DNA of 64,000 nucleotides from Lactuca virosa (Eukaryota; Streptophyta; Magnoliopsida; Asterales; Asteraceae). The stretch is taken from NCBI GenBank assembly GCA_928212115.1, contig CAKMRJ010005523.1, forward strand, positions 144,786,154-144,850,153, given 5' to 3'. The notes below the pieces were generated by a model, which saw only the letters and a program-made list of their open reading frames with translations, had not been told where the DNA came from and made no database searches. How positions within the stretch are numbered: position 1 is the stretch's first letter; every line of letters begins with the position of its first letter. This document shows positions 47,101 through 58,388 of the stretch, in pieces. The translations under genes were made by a program, and so were the position numbers.

Positions 47101-47621
47101 TGTAACGACCCAAGAATCAAGGATAAAAAAATTTCATTTTTAATATAACTAAAATATTAATACCATTTAATTCAAACATTTCAATTTATAGTCAAGTAAA
47201 TCCTTTATTAGAGTTTATCCCAAAATCATTCATTGCGGAATAGGTGTGTGCACTGCGATCAATCCGAGCCCTTCCCTTCCAAAATGATGATATCTGAAAC
47301 CATAAACAAAACCCTGTAATGTAGCACGAAGCTTAGTGCGTTTTCCCAGAGCATACCATACATTACAATCCACATATCAATATCCCTGTTAGCTATAAAC
47401 GCTACCTGTTATCACATATTCTGGCTGGCTATAGAAGCCTACCTATAACACATAAGCCATATGAATACCAAAACCTAGGAATGTCATGGTATACCCCACT
47501 GGTCTTTACTAGGAATGCCATGGCTACCCCACATGTATTACATGCAATTGCCACGGGCTCCCCCCGGGGTCTTCCATGCAATAACATACATAATCACATA
47601 ACATATCATATATCACAGAAT
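47101..47621 (-). mobile_element. Gypsy-type LTR fragment
   Basis: Starts TGTAACGACCC like the LTR at 62816 and shares AAGCTTAGTGCGT and CCCAGAGCATACC with it. No PBS lies to its left, so it is a 3' LTR end of a minus-strand element. It is cut at 47621 by the non-coding LTR element. Confidence 0.7.
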
Positions 47622-48374
47622 TGTTGGGTTATCAGCATTCTAACACTCCTAAGTGTACATGCAACCCTAAATACCTTGGATCTATGTTTTCTCTATTATA
47701 CATACAATTATGAACATCCAAGGTATTATCCTAATCTAGCATACAAAATAATAAATATAACAAGATAGAATACATACCTCTTTGATGTAGAATGTCTTCA
47801 TGAAGCTTGAGTGCCTAGTGCCCCAAGTGTGACACCTCAAATGGTTCACACAACACCAAATACACTTGGAATAACTTGAGAGAAACTTGAACACTCCTTG
47901 AAATCGTCTAGCCCTCACACTCACACATTAGTGCACGATTTCTTGAGCCATGGGATTCTTTTATATGGTGGCTATTAGGGTTACACCATGTAACTCATAA
48001 CTTTACCCATTCCTTATGCTCCATGGATTTTAACCTCCATGGAGTATCCATGGGTCACCCCATGGACTTAGTCCAACATAAGGAATCTTGGATCACAAGC
48101 CCACATATATAAGAATGAATGATTTACACAATCAACCCATATATTTAATTAGTCTCCTTTTGATCACTTAATTAATTCCAAATTAATTCTTGATCAATAC
48201 TAATTAAATAACCTTATTAATATATTAGAACTTATAATATATTAACCAACCTTAAGTGTTATTTCTCTCATTATAGTCTATCCAAATGCATGATGCCATG
48301 CAACCCAAATGGACCATGCCGGGTCGGGTCAAGTCTTACCAATTATAGTTATGGACTTAGACATTAATCCAACA
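47622..48374 (-). repeat. 3' LTR of young non-coding element
   Basis: Plus-strand TGTTGGGTTAT to TTAATCCAACA. Minus-strand TATA-like ATATAAAAG at about 47957-47965. Confidence 0.92.
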
Positions 48375-48387
48375 GTCTCCCACTTGG
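48375..48387 (-). other. Polypurine tract of young non-coding element
   Basis: Minus-strand CAAGTGGGAGACT next to the 3' LTR. Confidence 0.7.
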
Positions 48388-50003
48388 ATAAGTCTAAAAC
48401 TATTATTGTGTATGACTTCAGGAACCGATCAGCAATCGTAGCTCTCAAAAGCTTCTGTCGAACTCTGACCTTGTCGATGAACTCTGACCTTTGTCAATGA
48501 CTTGTCCATTAGATAAGGGATCATATATTCCTCCATTCTAGATATCATATGGACTGAGACATGGATTATCAATCATTCTCTCTGTCCATTTGTTGTTTCC
48601 CATTTCCGATTCATGATGACTGACTGATTGAACAAATCAAATCAGTCCTGGCTTGGCCAAGCACTCACATGTATCATCTTTAAATCATCGAGGGGCCCAC
48701 AGATATCGCTTTTATCCCGAAGGTAAAAGGAATGGATAAACTTCGACTCATATGGCTTGTTCTACTACTTGTTGAATCATACACAAAGGCACGTTTTATA
48801 ACATCGAGTTACCAATGCGTTTTCGTGCAATCAATGTATAACCAACTCATAGTAACAACTCATATCTCTAGGTTTGAAGAATATAAGATATTATCGTCTC
48901 ATGATCACTCGTGATAAAATCCATGAAGTGATTCAAATGAGCGCGGGTTGAATCCAATACTCAGAACTTATGAGCACTCATGAGTGTTGTAGCACCACTT
49001 TGTCCACCAACTTGGACCTCTACAAACCAACCCATGACAGTCTTGATTCATATCTACTTCCAACATATGACCGACTGTGGATGGTTTGAATAACTTAATC
49101 ATTCAGGAAGAGCGACTTAGTTATTCTGGAAGTCAAAACATGCAAAGTGAAACACAAGAATAAATGAATCAAATATGGTATCAAACCCTATGAATATAAA
49201 TAAACACTTTTATTTATCACCATACTGATTACTCATTATTCATTGTTTCGGTTTTATCAACTTTATACTTGAATTTAAAACAATAGTTGTCCCATGCTCC
49301 AAGCATGTACACTATGTTTTCTAAACACTAGTCATGCCATACACCAAGTATGCATACTATGTTTGTCTATGATCTTTACTTTGTAAAATAGATCAATTGA
49401 ACATCACTCCAATGATCCTCTTTTCACAGTCCCAAATCCTTACTGCAAATGCAAGAATTCCAAATTCATGCCATTTACTGAAATCTGTTAGATTCTAAAC
49501 TTATATGCATTGATCCTCTTAATGATTATGCACGAAGTCAGAAAGACTTGACAACAATCATTACAGAGCATTCCAAAGGAGATCAGCTCCTTGGAAACAT
49601 CCTTCTTTCATTAAGTTTCCTAATCTTACACAGATTGAATAATTTCTAACTTTGAAACATTTCCATATTCCATTTTGACTATCACTTCTGAACAAGAGTT
49701 GCCTCCTTACAGATTATGTCAATATGGTCCTTCCAGAATTAACATTATACTTCCAACTGTCCTTGAGCAACCAATCTTTGGTAAACCTTAGATTGTCCTC
49801 GACAATTGCTTAATCATTTTAGTCATATCCAATTCTAGACCTTTTCCCTTCATAATGCCCCAGGCATTTGGAAAATTTTAGAAAGGATGAATATAGCACA
49901 TGTAATCGATCCTATATCCGAAGCATATGGGACACGATTCATGATGTCTCACATAAAGACTAAACCAGTCTTTTGCTATAATATTTCCATTTCAATTTGC
50001 CAA

Positions 50004-50060
50004 GTTCTCAAAATTCAGATTATGAAAAGGGATGCCGTAATCATAATCGAATTTTAGAAC
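50004..50060 (-). other. Conserved-loop hairpin G1
   Basis: GATTATGA (50018-50025) pairs with TCATAATC (50041-50048), AAATTC (50011-50016) with GAATTT (50049-50054), and GTTCT (50004-50008) with AGAAC (50056-50060). The loop is 15 nt, AAAGGGATGCCGTAA. Confidence 0.75.
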
Positions 50061-50473
50061 GCAAATAATGGACCCATATATAGAATTTCCTTATGTTGAG
50101 CCATTCCAACATGAAATTCATATATATATCCTTGATTAAATACGATTAAAATCTCAATCTAAGCTTTTAGAATTGAAATGAAGTATAATTTCCTCTCCCT
50201 TAATTATAGCAAAACAACTTTTTCAACCCCTGCAACCTCACGAATTGAAACTTTTGTTTTCTATAATTAACATTGCTAACTTGCAACCTTTGTCATAATT
50301 ATCATGCTCCCACTAACATGATGATTATTAGCATAACACTTATGCTCCCACTAGCTTTGACATGTACTCAGAAATCAGCTGACTTTCTTACCAAAGTTCA
50401 GATTTCTGATACTAGATTGTTTTGATAAAACTTTATCAAAATCATACACCTCTCTTAGATAGCTCACATGTGT

Positions 50474-50534
50474 GTCTAAACAATTTTAGAACTATGAAAA
50501 GGGATGCCGTAATCATAGTCTCAATTGTTTAGAC
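50474..50534 (-). other. Conserved-loop hairpin G2
   Basis: ACTATGA (50491-50497) pairs with TCATAGT (50513-50519), and GTCTAAACAATT (50474-50485) pairs perfectly with AATTGTTTAGAC (50523-50534). The 15-nt loop is identical to G1. Confidence 0.8.
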
Positions 50535-50550
50535 CTTTGCCACTTCTCAC

Positions 50551-50599
50551 AAGTCCATGTTAGTGTGCCGGTAAACCACACACGCTCCACTAACGACTT
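50551..50599 (-). other. Conserved-loop hairpin V1
   Basis: AAGTC and GTTAGTG (50559-50565) pair with CACTAAC (50588-50594) and GACTT. The loop is 22 nt with CCGGTAAACCACACACGC. Confidence 0.75.
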
Positions 50600-52805
50600 T
50601 GAGAATGCAAATATCACAATTGCTATCTAGCTAAAATCTACTTAGTGAAAGTGTTTCCTCACCATCATTTTCATGAATCGGAGAGAAACCTTATGACACT
50701 TAGATTTAATAGTGTATGTGTTCTTATCCATGTGAATTTGTCAAAACCATAATCACAAGACAAGGTTAGTGACAAATCCAAACTCATATTGATTAAACTT
50801 GTGCAATCTTAAATTCTTGCCATTTGGCAGCTCAGGTGCCTGCCATTGCTTCCAAGTAGTTGTGCAACCAATTGAGAACTCTCAGAACTCCTATGCAAAG
50901 CCAACTTGAATAGGCACAAAAATTTCAACACGATAGGTTATAAACCTCAAGTCGTGTGCTAGTGAAGGACTTTAGGTTTTATTCTTGATTAAGTCTTGAA
51001 ACTTTCAAGAGCTTTAAGACTCCCACTGTCCTCTTGACATATAAGACTCCCTTGTCAAATATTCAAGAGATAGTGCGGATTCTTTATCAAGACTAACACT
51101 TTACACAATTGGCCTAAGTTGGTCTCTGTTTTATCCAAAACATCACAACTTACCAATTTCAAATGTACAAGAGTAGATAACCTTTTACTCTTACATTTGA
51201 CTAGTGTTAACAAACCCTCTTTAAGATATGTCACTCAAGTTACAATCTTGGAGTATGACTCTAAGAATTGTTTTGGAACGAAGTATGACTCATTTTTTGA
51301 TTTAACCATTTCAACAATTCATGACTCCTCTTCTTAGTCATAAGAATGCACTAAGATGACTTTAGAGGACCAATTGTGATATGGTATCTTAATCATTAAG
51401 ATGATCATAAACATGATACTAAAGTACTCTCCCATCTTTTCAGATTTGAGAAACTTTTATCTTTCTGCCATACTTTGATTCTTCTTATTCGTTCTGTCTC
51501 ACATTGAAACTTCTCCAATGCTACAGACTTATACTTAAACTTATAAGTATAACCATATTTACTGAACTTAAGTAAATCATGACGAATAGTCTTCTTGATC
51601 TTTTGTGGTGGACTTGACCAGTGCACAAGAATGTGTACTCGATCCCTTAGTCCTTTCCTTATTCACATAAGGAATTAGTCTTAATTTTCCAAGCTGAAAG
51701 TTCTCATTCATCATACTATACAACTTGCATGATTCCAAGTTTCGGTCCAATTGAACCTTGGGTGATGAGAATCTTTCCTTATTTGGTAATATTAGACACT
51801 ACCACAACCGAAAGAATCAAATCCATTTTTCCAATATTGCTATCAATGGAATCTTATAAGCAACAACTTTTCACAAATGCCATTGTAAGGATACTTAAAA
51901 TAAATAAAATCAAAACCTTTTTCTTTTATTTTAAAACTTTGCGGAAAAACTTATCCTTACAATCCATATGAAAACCTTGTTGTTATCTATTCCTAAGCAA
52001 TATAAATATCATAACTCTTAAGTAATAGCCCAAAATTCTGATCACCGAACCATGCGATTGAAATCCATCTTCGCGATCAGAATCAGCATGTACTTAATAG
52101 AGTTAGACAATGGACTTTACCTGAAGTAGAGCCAAACTTATTGACTTTAACATCCTTAGGTAAATTTGGCAGCTTCGTAACCAATGCCCCTTCCTTTGGC
52201 AATAGTTACCTATGGACCCTTGATAATGGGACTATCTCAGACTTCGCCTCTCTCTTTACCATTGGGTCAACCGAGTTGACTATGGCCGATCCCTTTCCAT
52301 TGGGAAGAGAGAGCTTTACTGGATATCCAATGTCATCATTGTCAATGTCCATAGCGTTTTAGGAAGTTGATCTTAGCAAATAGATAAGATCATTAAGGGT
52401 CTTGTCTTAGTCTGTTTCATAGGATTCCCAAAAGAACTCACTATGTGACTTAGAAAGTAGTTGAGCCACCAACTTTCTCAAGACTTTGACACCCAACTCT
52501 CCCGGCTTGTCAATATGTGACTACATCTCCAAGATGTGATCACACCTAGACCTTGCCTTGCCAATAGGGCTTGAGTGACCTTAAACTTTTTAGGAACTTG
52601 TGGGTTAGGGAGAATAATTGGAGGAGGTGAAAGAAGTATGATATCCATGGGACATCATCTTCATTTAGGAAAGCTTGTTTCAAGAGATTTGGGAAGATCA
52701 TAAATGTCTAGACCAGACATCTTTTTGGGAGATATTCAAGATAGTTGATTTAAAGTCCTTAATATGACACCCAATATGAAATATTAAGGCTAGGACCCAA
52801 CAAAC

Positions 52806-52852
52806 TATTTTATAACTTAGAAGAGGGATGCCGTAATCCAAGCTATAAAATA
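52806..52852 (-). other. Conserved-loop hairpin G3
   Basis: A 16-bp stem: 52806-52821 against 52837-52852. The two non-Watson-Crick positions are A/C in plus-strand RNA but G-U in minus-strand RNA. The 15-nt loop is AGAGGGATGCCGTAA. Confidence 0.8.
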
Positions 52853-52999
52853 TTTGAAGGTAGGTGAATGACGATTCACCAATTTCCACCATGAAAAACG
52901 AAATAATTTATTAGGTTTTAATTGGATTTGAAAGTCCTAGATCTTTGAGATTCATTGAACTGTTCAAAGGCATGTTTCAATCTCGAGTGTGCCCTTCAG

Positions 53000-53032
53000 G
53001 TTTTGTGACTGGGATGCCGAGGATCACAAAAC
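53000..53032 (-). other. Conserved-loop hairpin G4
   Basis: GTTTTGTGA (53000-53008) pairs perfectly with TCACAAAAC (53024-53032). The 15-nt loop is CTGGGATGCCGAGGA. Confidence 0.8.
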
Positions 53033-53067
53033 AAGGTGTGAATAACCATGCAAATATACTTGGTACC

Positions 53068-53139
53068 CTTAATATTTACCCCTTAATCAGTGTGCCGGTT
53101 AACCACACACGCTCCACCGATACTATGATAAATATTAAG
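53068..53139 (-). other. Conserved-loop hairpin V2
   Basis: Outer stem CTTAATATTTA (53068-53078) with TAAATATTAAG (53129-53139), 11 perfect pairs. Inner stem ATCAGTG (53086-53092) with CACCGAT (53115-53121), whose single mismatch is G-U on the minus strand. The 22-nt loop contains CCGGTTAACCACACACGC. Stem sequences differ from V1 and V3. Confidence 0.8.
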
Positions 53140-53160
53140 TTACCCTTTGCCTACCTTGTT

Positions 53161-53209
53161 AAGTCCAGGTTAGTGTGCCGGTTAACCACACACGCTCCAC
53201 TAACGACTT
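53161..53209 (-). other. Conserved-loop hairpin V3
   Basis: AAGTC and GTTAGTG (53169-53175) pair with CACTAAC (53198-53204) and GACTT. The 22-nt loop is identical to V2, with the palindrome GGTTAACC. Confidence 0.8.
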
Positions 53210-53628
53210 AAGCAAAGTGCAAAGTGTAATTTCATGGGTTAGCACCAAATTCACATTTTCCTAAGTAACTAAGATTGGGTATTAATAAGAGTTTAGTTAC
53301 TTAGTATTTATCATTAATACTTTTAATGAAAGGAGAATTATAGTCCTTGTCCTACCCGTTCGGCTAACGACCCTCCACCAGTCAAGGAAGCGGTGGGTGA
53401 GAGTGGACACCCATTAAACTGCCATTTTATAGGCAGTAACCTTATACCCCTTATAGACCGGCTTCGTGAATGAGGCCTACTAACGGTAAGACTGACTTTA
53501 CTCTTATACATATATAAAAATATTAGTAACTTATAATATTATAAAGTATAAGGGTTGAATTTTAACTTTTAAAATTCTAAGGGCTAACTTGGAATTAAAG
53601 TATTCATAAGTGAAAACTTTTCAAATTC

Positions 53629-53993
53629 CAAAACTTGAGGGCAAGTTTTGAAACTATTCAAAACTAATTAATTCCATAACTTATGAGTTTAAAGTAGTTT
53701 TAATTAAAAAAAAAAACTCTTCAAGTTCCATAACTTGAGGACAAGTTATGGAAGACTTTAAACTAATTAATAAAAAAATAACTTTTTTTTTATTGTAACT
53801 TATGGAACTAATTAAGGTTACACTTTTTTTTAATTTAATGAAGAGACTCTTGAACCTCCATAACTTGAGGACAAGTTATGGAGTCATAAAACCATTTAAT
53901 TAGAACTAGACTCTTCATTTTGTAACCTTTGCCAACTTTTATGAGTTTTATGATTCTTAAATGTGACTTTTCATATAACTTGAGGACAAGTTA
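53629..53993 (-). other. Cluster of four AGGR-tetraloop hairpins (H1-H4)
   Basis: H1 53629-53650: 9 bp, CAAAACTTG, loop AGGG. H2 53726-53753: 12 bp, TTCCATAACTTG, loop AGGA. H3 53856-53883: 12 bp, CTCCATAACTTG, loop AGGA. H4 53976-53993: 7 bp, TAACTTG, loop AGGA. All stems are perfect. The loop-proximal CTTG/CAAG is constant and the outer pairs vary. The cluster lies about 340-700 nt downstream of the PBS on the minus-strand transcript. Confidence 0.8.
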
Positions 53994-54332
53994 CAAAAAC
54001 ACACTTTGGAATCAACTCTTAGATTAAAATGGATTGAAAACAACTATTTCACACAACTTTTCTATTAATCTAAGAACCTCATAAGAACAAGATAATTCAA
54101 ATCATCAATCTTCAAGAAATTAGCATGAACATACAAACTAATACAAATCTTGAAATTATGACAATTATCTTAGAAATTGGATTAGCATGAACATTAACAC
54201 ATCAAAAACAAGTTTATAAGTCCAAAAACATCTTAGGGTAATGTTCCTAGTCCAATTCCAGCCAAAACAATCGAATATATGCATCCAACTCGATTTTTCA
54301 GCTACTTTTGCAAGTATAACAAGAAAAAAAAA

Positions 54333-54348
54333 CCAGGCTCTGATACCA
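54333..54348 (-). other. Primer-binding site of young non-coding element
   Basis: Minus-strand TGGTATCAGAGCCTGG, one base from the 5' LTR. Confidence 0.9.
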
Positions 54349-54349
54349 C

Positions 54350-55103
54350 TGTTGGGTTATGAGCATTCTAACACTCCTAAGTGTACATGCAACCCTAAAT
54401 ACCTTGGATCTATGTTTTCTCTATTATACATACAATTATGAACATCCAAGGTATTATCCTAATCTAGCATACAAAATAATAAATATAACAAGATAGAATA
54501 CATACCTCTTTGATGTAGAATGTCTTCATGAAGCTTGAGTGCCTAGTGCCCCAAGTGTGACACCTCAAATGGTTCACACAACACCAAATACACTTGGAAT
54601 AACTTGAGAGAAACTTGAACACTCCTTGAAATCGTCTAGCCCTCACACTCACACATTAGTGCACGATTTCTTGAGCCATGGGATTCTTTTATATGGTGGC
54701 TATTAGGGTTACACCATGTAACTCATAACTTTACCCATTCCTTATGCTCCATGGATTTTAACCTCCATGGAGTATCCATGGGTTTACCCCATGGACTTAG
54801 TCCAACATAAGGAATCTTGGATCACAAGCCCACATATATAAGAATGAATGATTTACACAATCAACCCATATATTTAATTAGTCTCCTTTTGATCACTTAA
54901 TTAATTCCAAATTAATTCTTGATCAATACTAATTAAATAACCTTATTAATATATTAGAACTTATAATATATTAACCAGCCTTAAGTGTTATTTCTCTCAT
55001 TATAGTCTATCCAAATGCATGATGCCATGCAACCCAAATGGACCATGCCGGGTCGGGTCAAGTCTTACCAATTATAGTTATGGACTTAGACATTAATCCA
55101 ACA
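54350..55103 (-). repeat. 5' LTR of young non-coding element
   Basis: Nearly identical to 47622-48374. Confidence 0.92.
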
Positions 55104-57140
55104 CTTTCTACCTTCCAATTCTCTTTCTTCACTCCCTCAACCTGAGCCTCTTTGATCATCTCCAACAATGGATAGATCACTGTCATCCTTAAACACACAC
55201 TCCCAATCGGGGAACCTACCGTCTTACGACTCAAGGCATCGGCGACTACGTTGGCCTTCCCTGGGTGGTATAGAATCTCGCAATCATAGTCTTTTAGCAC
55301 GTCCAACCACCTTCTTTGCCGCATGTTGAGGTTCTGTTGGTCCATCAAATACTTCAGACTCTTGTGGTCGGTGTAAATGATACACACCGCACTCCATACA
55401 AGTAATGCCTCCAAATCTTGAGGGCAAACACCACTGCCTCCAGTTCCAGATCATGATTAGGGTAATTCACCTCATGTGGCTTTAACTGTCGTGAGGCGTA
55501 CGCTATCACGTGCCCTCTTTGCATCAGTACTGCACCTAACCCTGTGATCGATGCATCACAGTACACCACCGGATCGTCTAACCCCTCAGGTAATATAAGG
55601 ATCGGAGCTTCACACAATCTCCTTCTCAATATATCGAAAGCCAACTGCTGATCCGTACCCCACCTAAATGTCACATTCTTCTTGGTTAGTCGTGTTAATG
55701 GCACAACAATATTGGAGAAGTCCTAAATAAATCCCTGATAGTAACCTGCTAAACCCAAGAAGCTACGAATCTCTGATGCATTCTTCGGTACTTCCCACCG
55801 CATCACAGCCTCAACGTTGGCTGGATCAACCGAAATACCCTCCTGGTTGATGATATGCCCCAAGAATTGTACCTCTCGCAGCCAAAAAACACACTTGGAG
55901 AACTTGGAATACAGCTTCTCCGCCCTTAGGGTCTCCATCACCTCCCTTAAGTGTTGTTCATGCTACTCCCTGGTCTTAGAATAGACCAGGATATCATCAA
56001 TGAAAACGATCACCGACCGGTCCAACATCGGTCTACACACCCTATTCATAAGGTCCACGAACGCTGCTGGGGCATTAGTGAGCCCAAACGGCATCACTAC
56101 AAACTCATAATTCCCATACCGAGTCCAGAAAGCCGTCTTCGGTATATCCTCATCTCGAATCCTCATCTGATGGTATCCCGACCGAAGATCAATCTTGGAA
56201 AACCAAGACGCACCCTACAGTTGATCAAACAAATCATCGATCCTTGGCAACAGATAACGGTTCTTCACCGTTAGCTTGTTTAGTTCCCTATAATCGATAC
56301 AAATTCTGTGGGATCCAACCTTCTTTTTCACGAAAAGGATTGGTGCTCCCCACGGGGAACTGCTCGGACGAATGAACCCTCGGTCTAACAGCTCCTGAAG
56401 CTGTGTAGATACTTCTTGCATCTCGGGTGGTGCCAACCGATATGGTGCCTTTGCTATCGGGGCGGCACCCGGCACCAAATCAATGCGAAACTCCACCTGC
56501 CTCTCCGGAGGCACCCCTGGTAACTCTTCAGGGAAAAACATCCTGAAAGTCCTGAACAACTGGCACACTGCCTACATCCTTCGTGATCTCTACCCTTGTA
56601 TCCAAGATATATTGCCAGAAATCCCGAACAACCCTGCTGCAGAAACCTCCTAGCCCTCGTAGCCGAACAGAGGGTCGGCCCCTGCGATGCCCTATCACCA
56701 TGTATCACCAGTTCTCCCCCACTTGGGGTTCGAACCCTCACCAACTGATGCTCACAGTCAATCATGGCCCCGTTGGCCCCCAACCAATCCATTCCGATAA
56801 TCACTTTCAGCCCTCACAACGGTATCGGGACTAGGTCGACACGAAATCTCTTGCCAAGCACATTCATGACACAGTCCCGATACACCCTCGTAGCACTAAT
56901 GGTGCGGTCATCTACAATCTCCACCTCGAGCGGGGAATCTAAAGTTCCCGACGCATCCCGAAACTTCTTGCTAAGCGCAAGAGATACAAAGAATCGGGTA
57001 GCACCCGAATCAAATAAGACGTGAGCAGACATACCATTGACCAAAAAGGTCCCTATACAAGCATATAGTACACATAAGCGAAAGAGATCCATAGAGTAGA
57101 GAAGAATAAATACGTACCAACCACAACGTCTGGTGTTGCT
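55104..57140 (-). pseudogene. Gypsy (Ty3) pol: protease, RT, RNase H; integrase missing
   Basis: On the minus strand: retropepsin with LFDSGATRFF (57092-56814); the linker with IIGMDWLGANGAMIDCEHQLVR (about 56804); reverse transcriptase with PYRLAPPEM, GFIRPSSSPWGAPILFVKKK, YGNYEFVVMPFGLTNAP and FIDDILVYS as catalytic box (about 56570-55960); the thumb region FLGHIINQEGISVDP; and RNase H with VYCDASITGLGAVLMQ, YTDHKSLKYL and HPGKANVVADALSRK (55704-55190). At least four stops and a frameshift interrupt it. Sequence ends at the non-coding LTR element at 55103, so integrase and any chromodomain are lost. Domain order RT-RH before integrase is that of Ty3/Gypsy. Confidence 0.92.
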
Positions 57141-57281
57141 CGTGCCTCCTCGGTAGTCAGCTAAAATGCCCGACTCTTTACTACCGGAGCATCCGCCTTA
57201 ACAGGGCGGCCATCGGTAATCCTCATTGTGACGGGCGCAGGCGCCGCCACTGGTCCTCCTCCTCCCTACAACTTCGGACAG

Positions 57282-57286
57282 TTGAC
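57282..57286. other. Target-site duplication TTGAC (left copy)
   Basis: Identical to 60995-60999. It flanks the 3.7-kb non-coding LTR element inserted into Gypsy gag. Confidence 0.9.
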
Positions 57287-57621
57287 TGATGTGAATTATG
57301 AGCATTGGTTTGGCATGCGGAATTAAATAACACACAATGAACACGGTGATTTCGGTGTTTAAGAGATGCATTCGATTATGTATGGTGTTACAAAAAGGGA
57401 TCTAGATCTAAATCTACATAAATAACACACACTTACACACTCAATTTTACATCTCTCAAGCACACCTCCATAAGTGGTATGAACCCACCTTATATAGAGG
57501 TGTTTACATGTCTCTCTCTCACTCTCTATCTCATGTCACAAGGCTAATGCACCACATGCAAGTGGGTCTACAAAAGTCAAACCATTTACAAAGTCATACA
57601 TGGATAACTTTGCACCCAACA
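57287..57621 (-). repeat. 3' LTR of nested non-coding element
   Basis: Plus-strand TGATGTGAATTATG to CACCCAACA. Confidence 0.92.
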
Positions 57622-57857
57622 TTCTCCCCCTCAAAGTTAGGAATGGATGACCCACTTCAAATCTTCCAAAATCGAGCAACTACGCAATCCGAGCCTCAAG
57701 CGTGACACATGTTGAGATGAACTTCAAATCTTCAATTCTTCCATGATTCTTCAATTTGGGTTCTAGGATGTGAGACCATACGACCGGGCATCAACGAATG
57801 ATCAAGAGCTTCTCAAACTCCAAATAACCACCCTAAAGTTGAGCATAAAAACACACC

Positions 57858-58388
57858 CCAAAAATCTTCAATAATTCCAAACCCATCTCGAACCGAAATC
57901 ACTTCCGAATCTCCAATCGCATCATTTCATAAAATTCAAAAATTCAAGGTCACTTCGGTCTTCAAGTTCGCGTAATATGAAAAATTCAAGTTCGCGCGAG
58001 CTCGTTGGATATTGAAGGCGGACATCCAATCCTAACTTTGAGGGGGAGAATGTTAGGGTGCAAAGTCACGTTTGGATGTGGCTTACCCTTATTGATGTGT
58101 AAATGAGTTGTCTTTCCTATAAATAGGAAGTGAGTGACACTCATATTCAGAGAAGAGATGATCATTTCTGAGTGTTAGACTAGAGAGAGAAATTTGTACA
58201 AACCCATTTTGTATATCCTTTCTAGATCTAATATGAGCTTACATAGATTTAATTTAAAAAAAATCTTCAATAATTCCAAACCCATCTCGAACCGAAATCT
58301 CTTCTGAATCTCCAATCGCATCATTTCATAAACTTCAAAAATTCAATGTCACTTCGGTCTTCAAGTTCGCGTAATATGAAAAATTCAA
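57858..58388. repeat. Duplicated segment flanking an opposite-orientation LTR piece
   Basis: 57858-57988 and 58256-58388 are near-identical (both contain TAATTCCAAACCCATCTCG and TCAAGTTCGCGTAATATG). Between them, 58035-58050 is a plus-strand polypurine tract (TTTGAGGGGGAGAA), and TGTTAGGGTGCAAAG at 58051 begins an LTR-like stretch with CCTATAAATAGG at 58116-58127. Its orientation is opposite to the host element. Confidence 0.75.

Larger units (their letters stand above)
47622..55103 (-). mobile_element. Young non-coding LTR retrotransposon (LARD-like), 7.5 kb
   Basis: LTRs of 753-754 bp (47622-48374, 54350-55103) differ by about three substitutions and one indel. The PBS adjoins the right LTR and a PPT the left, so the transcript is minus-sense. 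The internal domain of 5,975 bp encodes no gag or pol and no frame above about 90 codons that resembles a protein. It is homologous in order to the older element at 27586-33722. It contains several hairpins with conserved loops and covarying stems, listed separately. The flanking 5-mers AGAAT and CTTTC do not match, and the two flanks come from different parts of Gypsy elements. Confidence 0.88.

Noticed and set aside
51729..52362. Short plus-strand frames inside the young non-coding element
   Set aside because: They are antisense to the transcript implied by PBS and PPT, and resemble no family.
53629..53993. CRISPR-like appearance of repeated short palindromic units
   Set aside because: Spacing is irregular, units are hairpins with variable stems, and the genome is a plant; there is no array or cas context.
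54333..54348. Initiator-tRNA-like strings (also at 22926, 33368, 42701, 60643, 62800)
   Set aside because: They are primer-binding sites of LTR elements; no tRNA gene structure surrounds them.
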